Shown here: positions 1 through 5,021 of the stretch, piece by piece
Layout: each line of letters begins with the position of its first letter
How positions within the stretch are numbered: the first letter of the stretch is position 1
Assembly: GCA_016295225.1 (NCBI GenBank)
Contig: JAEDLP010000100.1
Coordinates: 1-6,572, forward strand
Origin: Oscillospiraceae bacterium
GTDB taxonomy: Bacteria; Bacillota; Clostridia; Oscillospirales; Oscillospiraceae
Direction: 5' to 3'
DNA: 6,572 nucleotides
Position numbers and translations under genes: made by a program
The notes under the pieces: model-generated
Database searches by the model: none
What the model was told of the DNA's origin: nothing
Seen by the model: the letters and a program-made list of their open reading frames with translations, nothing else

Positions 1-350
1 CGGAGGATGCCCCGCAGTTTGTGAAGGACTACTACGCCTACTATAAGACGCCGCGTGGCTACCATCCCCGCTCTCTCAATTCCAATGGAGGTTGGAATGT
101 GACTTCCTCGCTGTCCTTTATGAATATGCCTATTTTGCAGTATGCCGGTGAGATTCGCTCTGCCGTGCTGCTGGTGCATGGGGAAAAGGCTCATTCCCGC
201 TATTTCAGTGAGGGTGCTTACGAAAAGCTGACCGGAGATAACAAGGAGTTGATGATTATTCCGGGGGCAAACCATGTTGACCTCTATGACAACCTGACTG
301 TGATCCCCTTTGAAAAACTGAGAAGTTTCTTTGAGGAATCCTTGAAATGA
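1..350 (+). CDS. Alpha/beta hydrolase, C-terminal part (5' truncated by window edge)
   Basis: The reading frame is open from the first bases (frame starting at base 3) to a TGA at 348-350, so 115 C-terminal residues are visible. A GTG at 21 is in frame, but coding continues upstream of it and it has no ribosome binding site, so it is not the start. The visible part matches the end of an alpha/beta hydrolase of the dienelactone hydrolase/YcjY-like type. It has a hydrophobic beta strand running into the HGEKAHS turn, where the catalytic acid of such enzymes usually sits, and a later strand ending in PGANHVDLYD, whose His (codon 273-275) is the expected catalytic histidine. The nucleophile Ser and oxyanion region would be upstream of the window. 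Substrate cannot be told; relatives act on esters or small acyl compounds. Its base composition is much less GC-rich than the operon to the right and it is convergent with it, so a functional link is unlikely. Confidence 0.85.
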   Translation, partial: EDAPQFVKDYYAYYKTPRGYHPRSLNSNGGWNVTSSLSFMNMPILQYAGEIRSAVLLVHGEKAHSRYFSEGAYEKLTGDNKELMIIPGANHVDLYDNLTVIPFEKLRSFFEESLK

Positions 351-437
351 AAATACAGCATAGAGTTATGCTGCAGCTTCTATTCTGACCCGGAGCATGC
401 AAAAATGTTCGGGGCATGGAGTCGGGCGGAACGCAAG

Positions 438-466
438 AAAGGAGTAAATAAATGTCTACTGAATAA
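438..466 (+). other. Strong Shine-Dalgarno with a four-codon open frame (MSTE)
   Basis: AAAGGAG at 438-444 sits 7 nt before an ATG at 452-454, an ideal spacing for translation start in Firmicutes. The frame closes after only four codons with TAA at 464-466. The stem-loop at 457-490 begins inside this mini-frame. No longer plus-strand gene follows before the terminator at 575. It may be the start of a gene whose body was lost, a minimal leader peptide, or chance. Translation is not shown. Confidence 0.35.
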
Positions 467-490
467 ACCGCTTTGCGGCTTTGTTCAGTA
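457..490 (+). repeat. Long imperfect palindrome / stem-loop
   Basis: The arms 457-471 and 475-490 pair over 15 positions with one bulged C at 479 and one T-G wobble, closing on a TTT loop. No T-tract follows, so it is not an obvious intrinsic terminator. It could be an RNA hairpin or the end of a small repeated element. Confidence 0.5.
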
Positions 491-574
491 CGCATTCAAT
501 TAAAATCGAGCAACCGATTTTCGGCGGCATACCCGTTGCCGCATAACGTGCAACCGGGTTTCTCGACAGACTGA

Positions 575-624
575 GCGCCGTCTCCCGCGATCTTTGGGAT
601 CGCCGGGAGACGGCGCTTTTCTTT
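575..624 (+). terminator. Intrinsic terminator (plus-oriented) at a convergent junction
   Basis: The arms 575-592 and 598-616 form an 18-bp GC-rich stem with a single bulged base and a 5-nt loop, followed on the plus strand by TTTTCTTT (617-624). This is a textbook rho-independent terminator for plus-strand transcription, presumably coming from the hydrolase side. The hairpin also lies 9 nt past the TAG that ends the minus-strand operon. In that direction the run after the hairpin is TCAGTCTGTC, which lacks a good U-tract, so termination of the operon here would be weaker. The A-rich stretch on the minus strand before the stem is the complement of the plus-strand T-tract. Confidence 0.75.
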
Positions 625-625
625 G

Positions 626-3244
626 CTATTCGATCAACCCGTACTTCACCTTGATCCGGTCCAGCTTTTCCAGGAAAGGCTCGGCGGCGAACCAGAGGAA
701 GAGCCAGGTGGCGGCGGCGTGGACGCAGTCCATGGGGAAGCCGGTGGCCCAGTAGGCCAGCAGGATCTTCCAGTCCAGGGTATGGGTCCACAGGAGGGCA
801 GAGGCGGAATTCATGATGCCGCCGTAGATCAGGATGGCCGCCAGGGCGCCGAAGACGCACAGGGCGGTCCGGCTCCGGCGGAGGAGGCCCCGGCGGTAGA
901 GGAAGCCCGCCAGAAAGCCGATGATGCCGGCGGCGAACATCTGCCAGGGAGTCCACGGCCCCTGGGAGAAGAGAATGTTGGAGACCAGCATGGTCATGGC
1001 CCCCACCAGGAACCCGGTCTCGCCACCCAGAGCCACCCCGGCGATGATGGTCAGGGCCAGCACCGGCTTGAAGCTGGGCAGCATGAAGAAGACCGCCCGG
1101 CCCGCCACGCCGATGGCGCAGAGGGAGGCCACCAGCACCAACTCCCGGGCCTGAGGCCTTCGCCCCTCGAAGACCAGGAAGAAGGGGAGCATGGTCTCCA
1201 GCAGGATCAGCAGGGCGATGAAGTAGTATTTCCGCCCCCCCAGAAGGAACTCCCCGGCGAAGAGGGTCACGGGGATGAGCAGGAGAATGAGGACGGCCGC
1301 CAGGAGAAACCGCCGGGACAGGGCGGTTTTCTTCCGGGGAGCCGGCGGGGTTCCCGGCTCCCGCTGGGCCACCGCTCCGGCCAGAAGAAAGAGGGCCAGG
1401 AGAAAGCCCCCGTACAGGACCTTCCGGCTGCCGGTGAGGACCGACGGTGCGGCGGAGAAGTCCCCCAGCCCCGTGAGGGCGAAAAACAGGAGCAGGGTCA
1501 CGCCCCCGGCCAGGACCGCCAGGGCCTTCCGCCACCGGGGGAGCCGCCGCCGGACTTCCTCCTCCTGGCAGGGGGTGGGGGGAAGGGGGGTATCGTCCTG
1601 GGTGAGAAGGGGGTCCGGGGGGGCCTGTCCGCCGCAGGCGGTCATCAGGTCTTCGGGGGTCACCGCCTGGGGCAGCAGGGGACGGGCCATTCGGTTGGCG
1701 GCGGTGGTGTAGAACCGGTTCCCGGAGAAGAAGGCCCGGGGAGAGCCGTCGGCCACCACGCTCCCGTCGAAAAACAGGGCGCACCGGTGGGCGTGGCGGG
1801 CGCAGAATTCCAGGTCGTGGCTCACCATGAGGATGGTGACGCCCCGGCGGATCAGGTCCTGGAGGATGGCCCCGAAGACCCCCTTGAAGGCCGCGTCCAG
1901 GCCCTTGGTGGGCTCGTCCAGCAGGAGGATTTCCGGCTCCAGCATCAGGGCCTTGGCCAGAGCCGCCCGCTGCCGCTCGCCGCCGGAGAGGTCGTAGGGG
2001 TGCCGGTCCAGCAGGCCCTCCAGCCGGCAGAGACGGACGGACCGGGCCATCCGGGCCGCCTGTTCCTCCGGGGAGAGGGGGTGCTCCCGCAGCAGTTCCG
2101 TCAGGTCCTCCCGCAAGGTCTTTTTCACAAAGAGGGCCTGGGGGTTCTGGGGGAGAAGGACGGTTTTTCCGGTGACCTGAAGCTCCCCCCGGTAGGGGCG
2201 CTCCAGACCGGCAAGAAGCTTGAGGGTGGTGGTCTTGCCGGCGCCGTTGCCTCCCAGCAGGGCCAGCAGCTCCCCCTTTTTTACCTCCAGGGACAGGTCC
2301 CGGACCACGTCGGGGGCCTGTTTTTCATACCGGAACCACACCTCCCGGGCGGCGATCACCGGCGGGGCGGTCTCGTCCCGGGGGGGCTCCGGCGGCAGGG
2401 GAGACAGGGGATGTTGGGCGGCATAGGCGGTCAGCCAGTCCCGCCCCTCCCGGACGGTGACCGGGCAGGGGGCGTCGCTGTCGGTGGCCGCCCACACCCG
2501 CATGGGGGTGGGCATGGCCCGGAACATGGGGTGGTCCAGGGACCGCAGGGCCTGTCCCACCTGACTGGGGACGCCCTGGCACAGAACCCGCCCCCGGTCC
2601 ATGACCACCGCCCGGTCCGCCAGGGGAAGAACCTCCTCCAGCCGGTGCTCGGTCAGAAGGATGGTGGTCCCCAGCTCCCGGTTGATCTTGCCCAGCACCG
2701 CCAGGAAATCCCCGGCGGCGATGGGGTCCAGCTGGCTGGTGGGCTCGTCCAGGATGAGGACCTCCGGCTCCAGGACCATCACGGCGGCCAGGTTCAAAAG
2801 CTGCTTCTGGCCCCCGGACAGGTCGGCGGTGTTCCGGTGGAACCAGGTCTGAATGCCGAAGAAGGAGGCCATCTCCGCCACCCGGCGGCGGATGGCGGGG
2901 GTATCCGCCCCCAGACTCTCCAGGCCGAAGGCCAGCTCGTGCCAGACCTTGTTGGTGACGATCTGGGCCTCCGGGTCCTGCTGTACGAAGCCGATGGCGG
3001 CGGCCTGGGTCCGGGGGTCCAGAGACTCCAGGGGCTGGCCACGGAACAGAATGGCCCCGGACCGGACCCCGTGGGGGGCCAGGGCGGGTTTTAATTGCCG
3101 GAGAAGGGTGGTCTTGCCGCAGCCCGAGGGGCCGCAGAGGACGCAGAAGGCCCCGGGCTCCAGGGTCAGAGTGACCCCGTCCAGGGCGTTGGCGTTGGAT
3201 TCGGGATAGGCAAAGGTCAGGTCTTGGACAGCAAACGTCTCCAC
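626..3244 (-). CDS. ECF transporter fusion protein: two ATPase domains plus S component (A-A'-S)
   Basis: This 872-residue protein would power and confer specificity on an energy-coupling-factor vitamin importer. The start is GTG at 3244-3242 with AAAGGAGG 7 nt upstream; a longer frame extends further but overlaps the T gene as non-homologous sequence. ATPase 1 (about residues 1-230) has Walker A GPSGCGKT (38-45), Q-loop VQQDP (87-91), signature LSGGQ (142-146), Walker B VLILDEPT (162-169) and switch His200. ATPase 2 (about 295-510) has GGNGAGKT (331-338), LPQNP (364-368), LSGGERQR (419-426), ILLLDEPT (439-446) and His476. A Pro/acidic linker (about 540-565) leads to two membrane helices (about 573-592, 608-626). 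A multi-helix S-type domain follows (about 641-872), with the stretches GRAVFFMLPSFKP (715-727) and GPWTPWQM (762-769) and the end KLDRIKVKYGLIE. Tandem ATPases are known for ECF systems, including the group SEED calls CbrU/CbrT (predicted cobalamin). The substrate here is inferred from neighbours only. Signature 1 reads LSGGQKQLL, lacking the usual Arg. Confidence 0.93.
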   Translation of the reverse strand: METFAVQDLTFAYPESNANALDGVTLTLEPGAFCVLCGPSGCGKTTLLRQLKPALAPHGVRSGAILFRGQPLESLDPRTQAAAIGFVQQDPEAQIVTNKVWHELAFGLESLGADTPAIRRRVAEMASFFGIQTWFHRNTADLSGGQKQLLNLAAVMVLEPEVLILDEPTSQLDPIAAGDFLAVLGKINRELGTTILLTEHRLEEVLPLADRAVVMDRGRVLCQGVPSQVGQALRSLDHPMFRAMPTPMRVWAATDSDAPCPVTVREGRDWLTAYAAQHPLSPLPPEPPRDETAPPVIAAREVWFRYEKQAPDVVRDLSLEVKKGELLALLGGNGAGKTTTLKLLAGLERPYRGELQVTGKTVLLPQNPQALFVKKTLREDLTELLREHPLSPEEQAARMARSVRLCRLEGLLDRHPYDLSGGERQRAALAKALMLEPEILLLDEPTKGLDAAFKGVFGAILQDLIRRGVTILMVSHDLEFCARHAHRCALFFDGSVVADGSPRAFFSGNRFYTTAANRMARPLLPQAVTPEDLMTACGGQAPPDPLLTQDDTPLPPTPCQEEEVRRRLPRWRKALAVLAGGVTLLLFFALTGLGDFSAAPSVLTGSRKVLYGGFLLALFLLAGAVAQREPGTPPAPRKKTALSRRFLLAAVLILLLIPVTLFAGEFLLGGRKYYFIALLILLETMLPFFLVFEGRRPQARELVLVASLCAIGVAGRAVFFMLPSFKPVLALTIIAGVALGGETGFLVGAMTMLVSNILFSQGPWTPWQMFAAGIIGFLAGFLYRRGLLRRSRTALCVFGALAAILIYGGIMNSASALLWTHTLDWKILLAYWATGFPMDCVHAAATWLFLWFAAEPFLEKLDRIKVKYGLIE
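1571..1623 (+). other. Potential G-quadruplex tract within the A-A'-S gene (template strand)
   Basis: Six runs of three to seven G occur on the plus strand within 53 bases (1571-1575, 1577-1582, 1585-1590, 1600-1602, 1609-1613, 1617-1623). The first three are separated by only 1 or 2 bases. On the coding strand this is C-rich and encodes the Pro-rich linker between the second ATPase and the membrane part. Folding is predicted from the pattern only, and Pro codons in a GC-rich gene give such tracts by default. Confidence 0.4.
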
Positions 3245-4113
3245 GTCCGCGCCTCCTTTCCGTAGAGGATCACCGGGGTCAGGCACAGGGCCAGGTAGAC
3301 GGCCTGAACGCTCAGGGGAAAGGCCCCGGTGAGGACGCCCTGGACTGTGGGATAGTACCGCCAGGCCAGCCCCCCGGAGAGCCAACCGGCGGCCACGTAC
3401 AGGCCGCAGAAGGCCAGCCAGAGGAGAAGGTCCCTGTCCCGGCCGTCCAGACGGTACAGGGAGAAGGCCGTGCGGCCGGGCAGGCCGTAGCCCCGGCCCT
3501 TCATGGAGTCCGCCGTCTGGATGGCGTCCTCCAGGCTCCAGGTGACCACGATGGACAGCACGGTGATCCCCCGGCGCAGCCGCCGGATGGGGGAGCCGTC
3601 GGCCACGTTCCGGCCCACGCACCTCTGGGCCTGGCTGACCGACCGGAGCTGCCGGGTGAACCGGGGAATGAACCGGAGGGTCATGCTGAGAATCAGGCTC
3701 AGGGCGGGGATGACCCGGCCGAAGAGGTAGACGAATTTATCCGCCGTCATCACCTGGGTGCAGCAGGAGAACCACACCAGCACGGCGGCCAGCATCCCGG
3801 CGGCGGCCAGGCCGTAGAGGAGGCTCTCCAGGGTCAGGGGGTTGCCCGAGGGCAGATAGGCCAGGATGGTGGCCCCCTGGTGGTTGAAGGCGGGGTTCAG
3901 CACCGCCGCCAGCAGGAAGATGGGGAGGGTATACCCCAGGCTGCGGAGGAGGCCCCGCTTTCCCCGGAGAACCGCCCCGTAGGCCAGGGCGGAGCCCAGG
4001 GAGAGGGCCAGACTCACCGGATGGGTGAAGAACATGGTGAAGCCAAGCACCAGGGCGAAGTAGAGGGCGTTCACCCCCGGGTGGCATCGGGAAAAGGGAT
4101 CGGTCTGGGGCAT
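3217..4113 (-). CDS. ECF transporter transmembrane component T (CbiQ family)
   Basis: This 298-residue membrane protein of the EcfT/CbiQ family would couple the ATPases to the S component. The ATG at 4113-4111 is preceded by GGAAAGGA with a 10-nt gap. An in-frame GTG nine bases upstream lies almost on the Shine-Dalgarno and is rejected, and the longer open frame upstream runs through the neighbouring gene out of frame. About six or seven hydrophobic segments are visible (roughly 13-31, 33-50, 57-73, 98-116, 127-145, 226-246, 265-285). Family marks are FSRCHPGVN near the N-terminus, where T proteins often carry D.R.HP-type sequence, the LRFIPRFTRQL helix (146-156), and the cytoplasmic coupling region. 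Coupling motif 2 is SMKGRGYG (203-210), close to the usual xRG form. The position of motif 1, normally AQRARG-like, reads AQRCVGRN (162-169) and is altered. The gene follows the DUF4430 gene by 25 nt and overlaps the A-A'-S gene by 28 nt, so T and A-A'-S are surely co-expressed. Confidence 0.93.
   Translation of the reverse strand: MPQTDPFSRCHPGVNALYFALVLGFTMFFTHPVSLALSLGSALAYGAVLRGKRGLLRSLGYTLPIFLLAAVLNPAFNHQGATILAYLPSGNPLTLESLLYGLAAAGMLAAVLVWFSCCTQVMTADKFVYLFGRVIPALSLILSMTLRFIPRFTRQLRSVSQAQRCVGRNVADGSPIRRLRRGITVLSIVVTWSLEDAIQTADSMKGRGYGLPGRTAFSLYRLDGRDRDLLLWLAFCGLYVAAGWLSGGLAWRYYPTVQGVLTGAFPLSVQAVYLALCLTPVILYGKEARTWRRLLSKT
3252..3259 (-). promoter_or_regulatory. Ribosome binding site deciding the GTG start of the A-A'-S gene
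   Basis: AAAGGAGG on the minus strand lies 7 nt before the GTG at 3244-3242, inside the last codons of the T gene. The site fixes the start of the ATPase fusion and implies translational coupling across the 28-nt overlap. Confidence 0.8.
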
Positions 4114-4138
4114 GGGGATCACGTCCTTTCCTGTGGGA

Positions 4139-5008
4139 TCAGGCGGCGGCCCGGCCGCCCACGTCCAGCCCCAGGTCGCAGGTGTAGACCCACTGGATGT
4201 CGTCTCCCGCCTGGAGCGGATACCGGGAGCAGCCGTAGTTGGGGAACCAGCCGTTGACCTGGTACATCCAGCCGGACAGCTCCCCGCAGTCATATTCGTA
4301 GAGGTTGCCGATGCCCTCGATATAGGCGGAGTTGTAGATGGGGGTGTTGGTGAATTCCAGGTGAATGCCCGCCTTTTTCATCTCCCGCTGGAGGACATGG
4401 AAGACGCTCTCCCCCTCGTAGAAGGTGACGGTGGCGGTGGGGAAGAGGACCCCGTCGGCGGGGACCAGCTCGGCCTTTTCCGGGTCGAGCCAGTCCATGT
4501 GGGCCAGGATGCTGTCGCACCGGACGGTGAGGGTGCAGGTGAGGGCCTCGTCGGTGACCTCCGCCTCCTGGGGCTCCACCGGCACGGGCTTGCCCTCGGG
4601 GACCGGCTGGGTGCCGTAGGGGTCCTTGCCGGTGGCCGGGTCGATGGGCATGCCCTGAAGGCTGGAGTATTCCCTGTCCCCCTTCTGGCCTGGGGCGGAC
4701 GACCCGCCGGCCAGCTGGTTGGCGGCCTCCTCCTTCTCCTGGGCGGTCATGCCGCCCTGAGTTCCGCCGGGGCGGCTCTCCAGGCCGGTCTCCGAGGCGG
4801 ATTCTTCCTCCGGCTCCGGCTCCGGGGCTTCCTGGGTCTCCTCTGCCGGGGACTCCTGGGCCGTGGGTTCGGTCTGGAGGCTGGCGGTCTGGTCGGGGAG
4901 TTCCTCGGCGCCGGGGGCGGCCCCGCCGACCCGGAAGGCCAGGGCCAGCACCAGGACCACCCCCAGGACGGCCAGGAGGTGTTTCCGGTTCAATGGGTTC
5001 CGTTTCAT
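4139..5008 (-). CDS. Secreted/membrane-tethered DUF4430 (transcobalamin C-terminal-like) protein
   Basis: This 289-residue extracytoplasmic protein is probably a ligand-binding partner of the ECF importer. The ATG at 5008-5006 follows AGGTG with a 5-nt gap. Residues 1-32 form a signal sequence with basic MKRNPLNRK and a hydrophobic core (11-25). There is no lipobox cysteine, LPXTG or SLH repeat, so the protein is either released or held by an uncleaved signal anchor. A Glu/Pro/Ser/Thr-rich linker (about 34-80) and a second flexible stretch (to about 150) act as a stalk. The C-terminal domain (about 156-280) carries the DUF4430 pattern: YEGESVFHVLQ (197-207), IEGIGNLYEYDCG (230-242), SGWMYQVNG (245-253), and GDDIQWVYT (268-276). 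DUF4430 is a small beta-rich domain related to the cobalamin-capping beta domain of transcobalamin/intrinsic factor. Five cysteines (158, 164, 241, 260, 277) are all in this domain and could form disulfides. The ligand is inferred, not shown. Confidence 0.88.
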   Translation of the reverse strand: MKRNPLNRKHLLAVLGVVLVLALAFRVGGAAPGAEELPDQTASLQTEPTAQESPAEETQEAPEPEPEEESASETGLESRPGGTQGGMTAQEKEEAANQLAGGSSAPGQKGDREYSSLQGMPIDPATGKDPYGTQPVPEGKPVPVEPQEAEVTDEALTCTLTVRCDSILAHMDWLDPEKAELVPADGVLFPTATVTFYEGESVFHVLQREMKKAGIHLEFTNTPIYNSAYIEGIGNLYEYDCGELSGWMYQVNGWFPNYGCSRYPLQAGDDIQWVYTCDLGLDVGGRAAA

Positions 5009-5021
5009 GGTATCACCTGTT

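Larger units (their letters stand above)
351..574. other. Structured intergenic region with serial stem-loops
   Basis: No credible protein gene is seen between the hydrolase stop and the operon terminus at 626. What can be seen is a series of inverted repeats. There is a perfect 7-bp stem with a GAGT loop at 356-373 and a bulged stem at 389-413. A long stem follows at 457-490 (15 pairs, one bulged base, loop TTT), then a perfect 7-bp stem at 502-521 with loop AGCAAC. Finally two mutually exclusive stems occupy 524-542 (GCGGCA/TGCCGC) and 531-559 (ACCCGTTGC/GCAACCGGGT, one bulge). The heptamer GCAACCG occurs twice (510-516 and 550-556), and both copies can pair with the single GTTGC at 535-539. 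This could be an attenuator-like leader, a dispersed structured repeat, or the remnant of a mobile element. I could not identify a known RNA family. Confidence 0.5.

Noticed and set aside
481..506. Possible promoter TTGTTC...TAAAAT on the plus strand
   Set aside because: Spacing between the boxes is 14 nt, too short for a standard sigma-A promoter, and the bases are used by the palindromes; no gene follows.
351..574. CRISPR array or integron attC series
   Set aside because: The stem-loops differ in sequence and spacing; there is no repeated unit with uniform spacers and no attC core sites.
456..1784. 442-residue minus-strand frame running from the S-component region into the intergenic stretch
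   Set aside because: It overlaps the ECF fusion gene in another frame and is mostly Pro/Arg/Gly-rich. Its last ~30 residues read through the hairpin repeats without a start signal.
623..3094. 823-residue plus-strand open frame antisense to the ECF fusion gene
   Set aside because: Its product is low-complexity (Gly/Gln/Glu/Pro-rich) with no domain motifs, while the opposite strand encodes clear ATPase and S-component motifs. It is a by-product of high GC.
3245..3622. N-terminal extension of the ECF fusion to an upstream start
   Set aside because: The extra 126 residues are Arg/Pro/Gly-rich and overlap the T gene in another frame; the GTG at 3244 has a strong Shine-Dalgarno and begins right at the ATPase fold.
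4114..4293. N-terminal extension of the T protein
   Set aside because: The added stretch lies antisense-free but out of frame within the DUF4430 gene and lacks membrane character; the ATG at 4113 starts just before the family's N-terminal motif.
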